This document shows, piece after piece, positions 18,021 to 26,313 of a stretch of 64,000 nucleotides of DNA (position 1 is the first letter of the stretch; each line of letters begins with the position of its first letter). The notes under the pieces were generated by a model. That model was not told the origin of the DNA. It did no database searches and worked only from the letters and a program-made list of their open reading frames with translations. The translations under genes were made by a program, and so were the position numbers. The stretch is taken from positions 6,138,501 to 6,202,500 of the forward strand of contig NZ_CP026681.1 of NCBI RefSeq assembly GCF_002949735.1, given 5' to 3'. Origin of the DNA: Nostoc sp. 'Peltigera membranacea cyanobiont' N6. GTDB lineage: Bacteria; Cyanobacteriota; Cyanobacteriia; Cyanobacteriales; Nostocaceae.

Positions 18021-18869
18021 ATGTTAGATAACCTTTCGCTATTACTCAAAGCTTGTGAAAAGTTAAACATCAACTATGAAATTATTCATCCGGCTGAAAA
18101 CTTAGTAAAAATAAAACTGAATAATAAACAACATTATTTTTGTAATTATAGTACTCCGATAATAAATCAAGCAGTAGCACAAATTATCAAAGACAAGGAA
18201 TATACTTACCATATTTTAAAGAACAAAGTTAAACTTCCTCGGACAGTAGGTTTTCTTTCCCCTTTTTGTGACCTGCAATATAAGATTTACTTAAAGTTTC
18301 CAAGTTTTGAAGATATTATATTAGAAATAAAAGAAAACTTTGAAACACCCGTAATTGTTAAACGTAATTCTGGTTCAAGTGGACATAACGTTTTTTTATG
18401 TCAGAATACAGATGAAGTTGAAACTGCTTTAAAAGAGATTTTTAATGTTAATAATAAAAAGTATGATTACGTTGCGATCGCTCAAGAGTTCATTAACATA
18501 AAATCTGAATATAGAGCCATTTTCTTAAATAAAGAGTTGGTTCTGCTCTATGAAAAAGATATAACTGATGCGAAATTTGTCGGTAATCTCAGTCCTTTAC
18601 ATTGGGATGGTGCGAAAGCCAAGTATATCAGCGATCCACAAATATTGTCTGAGATTGCTAATTTTGCTAGACCACTTTTTGAAGAATTAGACATTGATTA
18701 TGGTGGTTTAGATATTGTATTAGATCGAGATGACCAATATTGGTTAATTGAAATCAATTCTCACCCAAATTATACTATTTTTACTAGAGATAACGGAGAG
18801 GAACCGGTGTTAAGAGTTTTTGAAAAAATGCTCATTAGCCTTAACAACAAGGAAGCCAAGGAATTTTAA
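18021..18869 (+). CDS. ATP-grasp family ligase, substrate unknown
   Basis: 282 residues, AT-rich and lysine-rich compared with its neighbours. The ATP-grasp fold is recognised from VIVKRNSGSSGHNVFL (the ATP-binding lysine and glycine-rich loop), VAIAQEFINIKSEYRAIF (the hinge), GGLDIVLDRDDQYWLIEINSHPNYTIF (metal-binding Glu and Asn near the C-terminus). Members form an acyl-phosphate and join it to an amine; relatives include RimK and D-Ala-D-Ala ligase. No peptide precursor or biosynthetic partner is seen next to it, so the product cannot be predicted. The start ATG has only a weak ribosome-binding site. The base composition hints at transfer. Confidence 0.75.
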   Translation: MLDNLSLLLKACEKLNINYEIIHPAENLVKIKLNNKQHYFCNYSTPIINQAVAQIIKDKEYTYHILKNKVKLPRTVGFLSPFCDLQYKIYLKFPSFEDIILEIKENFETPVIVKRNSGSSGHNVFLCQNTDEVETALKEIFNVNNKKYDYVAIAQEFINIKSEYRAIFLNKELVLLYEKDITDAKFVGNLSPLHWDGAKAKYISDPQILSEIANFARPLFEELDIDYGGLDIVLDRDDQYWLIEINSHPNYTIFTRDNGEEPVLRVFEKMLISLNNKEAKEF

Positions 18870-19019
18870 ACCAAAAACAATGTACAGAGATAATCGAATT
18901 ATTTGCGCGATAAATTGGCAGTTGAAAGCATTGAAAAACTATTCAGCAATGCCGAAATCTGCAAGCGATCGCAAACGCTACTCTAGAAATCAGCATCACT
19001 CAAACTTTGAAGTTTCAAC

Positions 19020-19589
19020 ATGATAGCCTCACCCCAACAAAACTACCTCACCGCCCAAGAGTACCTTCAAATCGAGGAACAGAGCAATATCAAGCATGAA
19101 TATATAGACGGTTACATCTACGCAATGGCTGGAGCGCTTGAAGCACATGTTACCATCGCTCTTAACCTTGCCGCTCTCCTCCGTAATCATGTGCGCGGTT
19201 CGGGTTGTCGTGTTTACATCGCTGACATGAAAGCCCGAATTGAATCTCTGAATCGCTTTTATTATCCCGATGTGATGATAACTTGCGATGAACGAGAACG
19301 AGAAACGCCAGGTTATAAAAGATTTCCCTGTTTAATTGTCGAAGTTTTATCTAATTCTACAGAAGCATTTGACCGGGGCGACAAATTCGCTGATTATCAA
19401 ACACTGGAAAGTCTGCAAGAGTATATATTAATTAATACCAAACGTCAGCGAGTCGAGTGTTTTCGACGCAACGATCAAGGAATGTGGGTTTTGCAATCCT
19501 ACACAGCAGAACATCAATCATTTCGACTCAACAGCGTGGATTTTGAGGAAACAATGGCAGCACTTTACGAAGATGTAGTTTTTGAATAA
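19020..19589 (+). CDS. Uma2-family (DUF820) putative endonuclease
   Basis: 189 residues, the standard single-domain length. Diagnostic strings: YLTAQEYLQIEEQSNIKHEYIDG, ADMKARIESLNRFYYPDVMITCD, CLIVEVLSNSTEAFDRGDKF and YILINTKRQRVECFRR. The conserved Asp in YPDV and Glu in VEVLS plus the downstream Lys/Arg match the PD-(D/E)XK-like active site proposed for this family. The activity of chromosomal copies is unproven. It is the second, unrelated-subgroup Uma2 gene in the window. Confidence 0.87.
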   Translation: MIASPQQNYLTAQEYLQIEEQSNIKHEYIDGYIYAMAGALEAHVTIALNLAALLRNHVRGSGCRVYIADMKARIESLNRFYYPDVMITCDERERETPGYKRFPCLIVEVLSNSTEAFDRGDKFADYQTLESLQEYILINTKRQRVECFRRNDQGMWVLQSYTAEHQSFRLNSVDFEETMAALYEDVVFE

Positions 19590-19710
19590 TCAACTGATGA
19601 TTGGGTACATACACAATTTTTAGTACACTAAATATCTATTGATATGTTCAAAGCTCCCTAACCCGGCGGAGGCATTGAGCAAAACAGACACAATTGATTG
19701 CATAAAAGTT

Positions 19711-21567
19711 ATGGCGCTCATAGTTCAAAAATACGGTGGTACATCTGTCGGTTCAGTGGAACGCATTCAAGCTGTTGCAGGGCGTGTTTATAAAACTGTC
19801 CAAGCTGGAAACTCTCTGGTAGTAGTGGTTTCAGCGATGGGCAAAACCACCGATGGACTCGTCAAACTCGCTAATGAAATTTCTCCCAATCCTAACCGCC
19901 GGGAAATGGATATGCTGCTTTCTACTGGCGAACAAGTAACCATCGCCTTACTCAGCATGGCTTTGCAGGAACTCGGACAACCAGCAATTTCCATGACTGG
20001 CGCTCAGGTAGGAATTGTTACCGAAGCCGAACACAGCCGCGCTCGAATTTTGCATATTGAAACTACTCGCCTAACTCGCCACATCAATGCAGGTAAAGTT
20101 GTTGTAGTAGCAGGGTTCCAAGGTACATCCAACGCCGGGGAAATGGAAATTACAACTTTGGGGCGCGGTGGTTCTGACACCTCGGCGGTGGCGATCGCAG
20201 CCGCATTAGGAGCAAGCTTTTGTGAAATTTATACAGACGTTCCAGGGATTTTAACTACAGACCCCCGCTTAGTTGCCGAAGCCCAATTGATCGATGCCAT
20301 CACCTGCAATGAAATGTTGGAACTAGCTAGCTTGGGTGCAAAAGTGTTGCATCCCCGCGCTGTGGAAATCGCTCGTAACTATGGTGTTCCCCTTGTAGTA
20401 AGGTCTAGCTGGACAGATGCCCCCGGTACTTGGGTAACATCAGCCCAACCCCAAGGGCGATCGCTAATCAATCTCGAAATTGCCCGTCCGGTAGATGCTG
20501 TAGAATTTGACACTAACCAAGCAAAGGTGGCTTTGTTGCGCGTACCCGACAAACCAGGCGTAGCAGCAAGGTTATTCGGTGAAATTTCTCGGCAAAAAGT
20601 AGACGTAGATTTGATTATTCAATCAATTCATGAAGGTAACAGTAATGACATTGCCTTTACTGTCACCACACCAATTTTAAAACGGGCAGAAGCCGTAGCA
20701 GCAGCGATCGCCCCGGCACTGAGAAATCCATCTAACCCCAAATCTGACGAAGCCGAGGTAATGCTAGAACATAACATTGCCAAAGTCAGCATCGCAGGTG
20801 CAGGAATGATTGGCCGTCCTGGTGTAGCTGCAAAGATGTTTGCCACCTTAGCCGAAGCTGGCGTGAATATTCAGATGATTTCCACCAGCGAAGTGAAAGT
20901 AAGTTGCGTAGTCAATGCCGCAGAATGCGATCGCGCCGTCTTAGCACTCCGCACTGCCTTTGAAATAGAAGCAGGGGAGCAGGGGAGCAGGGGAGCAGGG
21001 GAGAGTGTGTGCATAGATTCCCCTCTGCCCCTCTGCCCCTCTGCCCCTCTGCCCAATTCTCCCCCCGTTCGCGGCGTTGCTTTAGATTTGAATCAAGCGC
21101 GTCTTGCTATTCGCCAATTACCAGATCGCCCAGGGATGGCGGCGAAGCTGTTTGGATTATTAGCACAGCATAATATCAGCGTTGACATGATTATTCAATC
21201 TCAGCGCTGTCGAGTGATTGATGGTGTTCCCCGGCGAGATATTGCCTTTACAGTCTCGCGGATAGATGGGGAAAACGCCAAAGAAATGCTTACTCAAGTA
21301 GCGGCAGAGTTAGGATGGGGTGAAGTTGTTTTAGATAGCGCGATCGCTAAGGTGAGTATTGTCGGCGCGGGTATGGTGGGACAACCAGGTGTTGCCGCAA
21401 AAATGTTTGAAGCGCTAGCCCAACACCAAATTAATATTCAAATGATTGCCACCTCAGAAATTAAAATTAGTTGTGTAGTAGCACAAGAGGAAGGTGTTAA
21501 AGCTTTGCAAGCCATTCATGCCGCTTTTGGACTAGCTGGTAGTGAGAAAGTTGTTGTGCCAGCGTAG
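19711..21567 (+). CDS. lysC: Aspartate kinase with four ACT domains and a repeat-derived linker
   Basis: 618 residues from ATG 19711; the open frame starts earlier, but the conserved N-terminus is MALIVQKYGGTSVGS. It catalyses ATP-dependent phosphorylation of aspartate, the first step to Lys, Thr and Met. The kinase domain spans about 1-250 (KYGGTSV, TTLGRGGSDTSAVAIA, EIYTDVPGI). Two tandem ACT pairs follow (about 270-420 and 450-610), each with an IAKVSIxGAGMxGxPGVAAKMF block, the allosteric Lys/Thr sites typical of cyanobacterial enzymes. Between the pairs, about residues 421-448 are encoded by an in-frame insertion of tandem GGGGAGCA and CCCCTCTG octamers. The frame is intact, so the enzyme is probably functional. 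Confidence 0.93.
   Translation: MALIVQKYGGTSVGSVERIQAVAGRVYKTVQAGNSLVVVVSAMGKTTDGLVKLANEISPNPNRREMDMLLSTGEQVTIALLSMALQELGQPAISMTGAQVGIVTEAEHSRARILHIETTRLTRHINAGKVVVVAGFQGTSNAGEMEITTLGRGGSDTSAVAIAAALGASFCEIYTDVPGILTTDPRLVAEAQLIDAITCNEMLELASLGAKVLHPRAVEIARNYGVPLVVRSSWTDAPGTWVTSAQPQGRSLINLEIARPVDAVEFDTNQAKVALLRVPDKPGVAARLFGEISRQKVDVDLIIQSIHEGNSNDIAFTVTTPILKRAEAVAAAIAPALRNPSNPKSDEAEVMLEHNIAKVSIAGAGMIGRPGVAAKMFATLAEAGVNIQMISTSEVKVSCVVNAAECDRAVLALRTAFEIEAGEQGSRGAGESVCIDSPLPLCPSAPLPNSPPVRGVALDLNQARLAIRQLPDRPGMAAKLFGLLAQHNISVDMIIQSQRCRVIDGVPRRDIAFTVSRIDGENAKEMLTQVAAELGWGEVVLDSAIAKVSIVGAGMVGQPGVAAKMFEALAQHQINIQMIATSEIKISCVVAQEEGVKALQAIHAAFGLAGSEKVVVPA
20970..21054. repeat. Tandem octamer repeats inside lysC coding sequence
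   Basis: AGCAGGGG-type octamers run from 20970 to about 21004. A short spacer follows, then about 4.4 copies of CCCCTCTG (21020-21054). The unit matches the GCTCCCCT repeat between purS and purQ, read on the other strand. The two arms are partly complementary. The insertion keeps the reading frame. Confidence 0.8.
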
Positions 21568-21601
21568 CAACTGAATTTTAAAATCGCTGACTTGCTAATG
21601 A

Positions 21602-21660
21602 TACGCTAACGTAATTCGTAATTACGTTAGCGTAGCGGGGCGTTAGCCCATTACGAATTA
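21602..21660. repeat. Palindromic dispersed repeat between lysC and the next gene
   Basis: TACGCTAACGTAATT (21602-21616), a CGT centre, and AATTACGTTAGCGTA (21620-21634) form a perfect 15-bp hairpin. It is followed by GGGGCGTTAGCCCATTACGAATT, the inverted form of the repeat at 17826. It may terminate both convergent genes, and its end supplies the stop codon of the minus-strand gene. Confidence 0.7.
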
Positions 21661-22529
21661 TTTTGATGCCATTTTTCCATCATGGCAACCATTTCTGAAA
21701 GCCGACGTTCACCACACCAAACTAAATCAAGTTTTTTGAGTTGATTGAGGCTGATACCGCCCTCTTCCTCAGCAATCCGGTGATATTCTTTATCTCCCAT
21801 TGCTGCTAATAAATGCCCAAAAATAATCATTTCATCGAACTGGGGATTTGTCTCTGGATCGTTCAAAATTGCCATTGCTCGTTCTTGCGATAGTTCTTGC
21901 AGAGCATTGGCAATAAATCGTGTAGGAAAGTCAACATCCTGAAGTTGAGGATGACGCGATACTAATCCAGCCAACAGCACTCCTAGATAGGCAGCTGCTT
22001 GAGAATTACTCAGTAACTCCATTTGTTGGATGGCAATCTCGGTTAAATTGGTAAAAAATGCACACCCTAACAGCTGTTCAATGGCGGTAACTGGATCTAA
22101 AACTAGCGAAGACTCTAACTGTGACTCAAATGCTGTCTGATGCTCCTGTGGTACTTGGCTAAGTAACACTTGCTTGGCGCGATCGCTTATAATAATGCTG
22201 CGATCGGGCCCAGAGCTAAAATCTTTGCCCGGTTCCAAATAATTACTCACTAAAATTTGAAAGATGTTACTTTGAGCTTTTTCCTCCATCTGTTCGTATT
22301 GAACTTGTCCAAGAAAAATCTGACAAAACCAACTGTGAGTGTCAGAGTCGCATTCGACCATTACCTCATTAACAATCAAATCAGTTAACTTTTCTACTCC
22401 CAAAATCCTTTGCCAATCTCCAATTAAGCTATTAATAGCAGCAATATCACGGTAATTGAGCGCCTTGAGCAATTGACGCTTTGCAGTAGCTACCAAGGCT
22501 TTTTTTCGCCCAAATACGTTGATTTTCAA
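21651..22529 (-). CDS. Conserved-looking soluble protein of unknown function
   Basis: 292 residues, acidic and largely helical by composition, no signal, no transmembrane helix. I do not recognise a family. Leu/Gln-rich helices such as LLSNSQAAAYLGVLLAGLV and IFGHLLAAMGDKEYHRIAEEEGG suggest a helical-repeat fold. The last residues (WHQNNS, stop) overlap the dispersed repeat, so the original C-terminus may have been slightly different. It is flanked by lysC (convergent) and the kinase-TPR gene (divergent, about 370 bp away). Confidence 0.7.
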   Translation of the reverse strand: MKINVFGRKKALVATAKRQLLKALNYRDIAAINSLIGDWQRILGVEKLTDLIVNEVMVECDSDTHSWFCQIFLGQVQYEQMEEKAQSNIFQILVSNYLEPGKDFSSGPDRSIIISDRAKQVLLSQVPQEHQTAFESQLESSLVLDPVTAIEQLLGCAFFTNLTEIAIQQMELLSNSQAAAYLGVLLAGLVSRHPQLQDVDFPTRFIANALQELSQERAMAILNDPETNPQFDEMIIFGHLLAAMGDKEYHRIAEEEGGISLNQLKKLDLVWCGERRLSEMVAMMEKWHQNNS

Positions 22530-22901
22530 TTTTTTATCTGGGGTTTTAGATAATTCAAACTGCTATTTTTTTACCTTATTCGAGGATTAGGTGTCATGGG
22601 TGAGATTGCTGAATAGCCCCGATCAAAATATGCTTCCATATATGTTCACCTCTTTTCTTAAGCCTCGTTTAACTGAAAAATTTTACTTAAGCCTGGTAAT
22701 ATGTAGGCGAATTAAGTCTACAAAATTCTTTTAAAAAATAAAAATATTACTAGCAATATATGGCATTAGCTAATAATTAGTATTTTTATCTACCAAAAGG
22801 GAATTGACTTTTTTTGAATAAATGTTTTTTTACAAAAAATACTAGTTACCAGTAATAACACGTAAGCTATAATCAAAAGATTTATATATCTATATTGATT
22901 G
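22530..22901. other. Divergent promoter region, AT-rich
   Basis: About 370 bases with no gene. TATAAT at 22868-22873, close to the kinase-TPR start, could be its -10 box; no convincing -35 is seen. Two long T runs occur at about 22564-22571 and 22809-22815. Confidence 0.35.
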
Positions 22902-24959
22902 ATGCCTATTCATTTACGAGATGGACGCTACCGAATACTAAAAGTTCTCAATGATGGGGAAAAGCCAGAAACCTATCTAGTGGAGGATGCTAATTTTCCT
23001 GAGAGCCAATTTATAGTAAAACAGTTACGTAATCCTAGTAGCAATCCTCAAACTCTAACCAGCCTACGCCGCTTGTTTGCTAGTAAAGCAGCAACTTTAG
23101 AAAAACTAGGGCAGGAACACGATCGAATTCAGAAGCTAATTGCTTACTTTGAAGAAAACGAAGAATTTTATATAGTTCAAGAATTTATCCCTGGTAATCC
23201 TTTAACTGACGAAATTATCCAGGGACAACCTCTGAGGGAAGACCAATTAATTAATTTTTTATCAGAGATATTAGAAATTTTGGTGATTGTACATAGCTAT
23301 GGCGTAATTCATCGGGACATTAAACCAGCAAATATTATTCGTCGGGAATCAGATAAAAAGTTAGTTTTGGTTAATTTTGGGACTTTGAATGAAGCCATCA
23401 CTAGTACCGTTGATAATCTCGAATATATGCCTATAGAACAAGTTAACGGTAACGTTAAGTATAACAGCGATCTATATGCTTTAGGTATAGTTGCGATCGC
23501 AGCACTTCTAGGTTTACCTACAAACGAAATATCTAATTTGCGAACTCAGAAAAATCGGCTGACAGGTGAAATAGTTTGGCAGAACAAAAATATAAAAATC
23601 AGCAGAAAATTAGTAAAGATTATTAATAGAATGGTGCGCTTTGACTATCGTAAGCGTTACCAGTATGCAACTGAAGTCTTAGACGATCTGAAAAAGTTAA
23701 CAAATGTTGAAGTTGAGCCAAAACAGCACGATAAAAAATTATTAATAGTTTTGACCGGGATAGTTGGCTCGATCGCACTTGGGGTAGGAGTATGGTTTTT
23801 GCATTCGCCAAAACCTGTAAGTAATGCTCAAAAACAATTATATCAAGAAGGAGTAAATAAATATGAGGCAGGAAACTATGAAGGGGCAGTTGAAGATTTC
23901 AATCACGTTATTGAACTAGATCCACAAAACGCTTTGGCTTATAATAGGCGAGGCGATGCTTATTATCGATTAGGAGACTACGAGCAAGCAGAAGCAGACG
24001 CGAGTCAAGCCCTTTTACTTAATCCTCAAGATGCTAATGCCTATTTTGACCGAGGGTTTGCTTTTTCGGAATTAGGCAAATATAAAGAAGCGATCGCAGA
24101 CTATACCCAAGCGATTAAGTTAAATTCTGAGGATGCTTATGCTTACTATGGCCGGGGGTTAACCCGCGTTCAACTGAAGGATAATAAAGGGGCGATTGGA
24201 GATTTTAGCAAAGCGATCGCTCTCAAACCCCAGTATACTGAAGCCTACTTACAGCGAGGTATTCTCCACCGTCGCCTCCGACAAAGACTTGAAGCAATCC
24301 AAGATTTTGATAAAGTAATTAAGATTAATCCTAGTGATGCCAAAGCTTATTATCAAAGGGCTTTAACTCAATCTCTCAATAAACAAAAATATGCAGCACT
24401 TAAAGATTATACCGATGCACTTAACATCAATCCCAAATATATAGAAGCCTATCTTAATCGCGGTGATGTTTATAGCGATCTAGGAAATAAAGTCGAAGCG
24501 ACTGAAGATTACAATACTATTTTACGGATCGATCCTAAATTTATTGCCGCTTATATCCATAGAGGTATACATCGCTTTTCTTTCGGAGATTATAAGGGTG
24601 CTATTGAAGATTATACCGAAGCTCTGAAACTAGATCCTAATAATATAGCAGCTTACAATAACCGTGGTAACGCCTATCTCGAACTAGGAAATAAAAAATC
24701 TGCCAATCAGGATTATTCACAAGCGATCGCAATTAATGCTAACAACGCCTTAGCCTACTATAACCGGGGTGTGATTCGCACCAAGCAGAAAAATAAACAG
24801 GGTGCGATCGCAGATTTCAAAAAAGCTGCCAAACTGTTCCAACAGCAAGGCGAAAAAGATAGTTATCAAGATGCACAGAGAGAAATTGCAATTTTGCAAA
24901 ATAATTCAGAACCACTGAAAACTACTCGCCCTAAATCGGGGAAAATAGAAAAAAATTGA
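22902..24959 (+). CDS. Atypical Ser/Thr kinase fused to about ten TPR repeats
   Basis: 685 residues from ATG 22902. An N-terminal protein-kinase fold (about 8-265) has the ATP-anchoring Lys40 (FIVKQL) and the catalytic loop HRDIKPANII (137-146). The glycine-rich loop is replaced by LNDGEKPETYLVED, and the DFG metal-binding triad reads NFG (158-160). Loss of that Asp usually impairs or abolishes phosphotransfer, so it may be a pseudokinase or a slow enzyme. A transmembrane helix follows at about 280-300, then a run of about ten 34-residue TPRs (315-660) of the AYxxRGxxxxxLGxxxxAxxDY type. The TPR part should be extracytoplasmic or lumenal if the kinase is cytoplasmic. Partners unknown. Confidence 0.85.
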   Translation: MPIHLRDGRYRILKVLNDGEKPETYLVEDANFPESQFIVKQLRNPSSNPQTLTSLRRLFASKAATLEKLGQEHDRIQKLIAYFEENEEFYIVQEFIPGNPLTDEIIQGQPLREDQLINFLSEILEILVIVHSYGVIHRDIKPANIIRRESDKKLVLVNFGTLNEAITSTVDNLEYMPIEQVNGNVKYNSDLYALGIVAIAALLGLPTNEISNLRTQKNRLTGEIVWQNKNIKISRKLVKIINRMVRFDYRKRYQYATEVLDDLKKLTNVEVEPKQHDKKLLIVLTGIVGSIALGVGVWFLHSPKPVSNAQKQLYQEGVNKYEAGNYEGAVEDFNHVIELDPQNALAYNRRGDAYYRLGDYEQAEADASQALLLNPQDANAYFDRGFAFSELGKYKEAIADYTQAIKLNSEDAYAYYGRGLTRVQLKDNKGAIGDFSKAIALKPQYTEAYLQRGILHRRLRQRLEAIQDFDKVIKINPSDAKAYYQRALTQSLNKQKYAALKDYTDALNINPKYIEAYLNRGDVYSDLGNKVEATEDYNTILRIDPKFIAAYIHRGIHRFSFGDYKGAIEDYTEALKLDPNNIAAYNNRGNAYLELGNKKSANQDYSQAIAINANNALAYYNRGVIRTKQKNKQGAIADFKKAAKLFQQQGEKDSYQDAQREIAILQNNSEPLKTTRPKSGKIEKN

Positions 24960-25029
24960 GCTATAGGACTAGTATTTGATTTTTGAAATCCATGTAGGGT
25001 GCGTTAGCAGGGAATTAAACGCCGGATTC

Positions 25030-25082
25030 AGACCCCCTTTTTAAGGAGAGTTTGGGGTATCTTCCGAGGTAAAATATCACTA
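25030..25082. repeat. Degenerate dispersed repeat (copy A)
   Basis: The stretch ending GTATCTTCCGAGGTAAAATATCACTAA resembles GGGATCTTCCAAGGCAAAACATCACTAA at 35740-35767 in the same orientation, including the preceding C-rich and purine-rich segments. Function unknown. Confidence 0.45.
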
Positions 25083-25222
25083 ACACCAAGCCAGCGTATT
25101 GCAATATGTCTATTTACGACAGTAAATCATAGGCTTTGACATTTTATATGTCTTTGTAGTCAAATAAATTATCGCTCAACATGAGTCAACAGATTTTCTC
25201 AAGACTCAATTAGGATGGCTAT

Positions 25223-26203
25223 ATGTTAATTCTCCTCACTTTTTATCCAGATCATCTGGAAATATTCACCCATCGAGATGTCGATATAGTACTGAAAAGA
25301 ATTGATGGTTCTCACAATATTTGGTTGCGCTGTATTCACTTCCGCGATCGCACTGGAACAGCTAAAATTATCAAGCACTTTCAACTCAATCCATCTCGGG
25401 TTAACATGATTTTTAACCATTCACCTTTAGGAATTGATGAAGATATAGAAGATTGTTTATTTGACAGCTATGAAATTCTAACTGCTCAAATAAAAAATCA
25501 TGAATTTGAGGTTGCACGTGGTAACATTGTAGTTGGGAAAAATTTTATTCTCACATTTGAAATTACTGAACTCAAAGTTTTAAGTATTCTAGTTAATAAT
25601 CTACAAAAACGCCCTCTTGATGTTAATGAGTTGGGAATTGACTATATTTTTTATCTCATTTTTAAAGAAATTTTGAATAATTATCATACTGTATTTGAAT
25701 ATATTTCTAGAAAACTTGATGATTTAGAAGATGAAGTTTTAGATGATTCTGGTGATGAATCAACGTACCAAAGAATTGCCACAATGAGACAATCTACTCG
25801 TTCAGGACGGCGTAATTTTCAAAGCATTAAGTCACTTATGGCTATTATGGATTACGAAGATTTCCGATGGATTGCCCAGCCAGTCAAAGAACTATTCAAA
25901 GAAGAATTGGTTTATCAAGTTGATAAATTATGGCAAGAATATCAAGCTTTGAGAGCCTGGATGTCAGAATTAATGGAAATTCAACGCGATAATATTGCTA
26001 GCAAAACTGGCGAACGAATTAATCGTCTGACTATCCTCTCTACCATATTCTTACCAATTACCTTCATGTCTGGTTTCTATGGTATGAACTTCAAATATAT
26101 GCCGGAATTAGAGCAACCTTGGTCTTATCCTGTTGTAATCTGTGTGATGGCATCAATTGTGATTGGTAGTATTCTCTATGCTAAAAGACAACGTTGGTTA
26201 TAG
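25223..26203 (+). CDS. CorA-family divalent cation transport protein
   Basis: 326 residues. A large cytoplasmic alpha/beta N-terminal domain is followed by a long helical stalk (about 150-260), and two C-terminal transmembrane helices (about 265-320) with the YGMNF signature between them (FLPITFMSGFYGMNFKYMPEL). CorA forms a pentameric Mg2+ (also Co2+/Ni2+) channel in the plasma membrane. The C-terminus ends in RQRWL, the usual positively charged cytoplasmic tail. The N-terminal 120 residues (SRVNMIFNHSPLGIDEDIEDCLFDSYEI...) match the usual CorA alpha/beta region loosely. Confidence 0.9.
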   Translation: MLILLTFYPDHLEIFTHRDVDIVLKRIDGSHNIWLRCIHFRDRTGTAKIIKHFQLNPSRVNMIFNHSPLGIDEDIEDCLFDSYEILTAQIKNHEFEVARGNIVVGKNFILTFEITELKVLSILVNNLQKRPLDVNELGIDYIFYLIFKEILNNYHTVFEYISRKLDDLEDEVLDDSGDESTYQRIATMRQSTRSGRRNFQSIKSLMAIMDYEDFRWIAQPVKELFKEELVYQVDKLWQEYQALRAWMSELMEIQRDNIASKTGERINRLTILSTIFLPITFMSGFYGMNFKYMPELEQPWSYPVVICVMASIVIGSILYAKRQRWL

Positions 26204-26313
26204 CATCTATTAAGTTATAGAGGATTGCTGGAATAGTAAAATTTACATCTCCTTTGGTATTGCTATATGCTTTCTGTAAGTAGACTGCATCAACCCTAAA
26301 ACGGTAAATAAAC

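Noticed and set aside
18820..19023. 67-codon frame ending in ATGA overlap with the second Uma2 gene
   Set aside because: It overlaps the ATP-grasp gene's 3' end out of frame, has no ribosome-binding site, and the peptide is not protein-like; considered as an antitoxin but unsupported.
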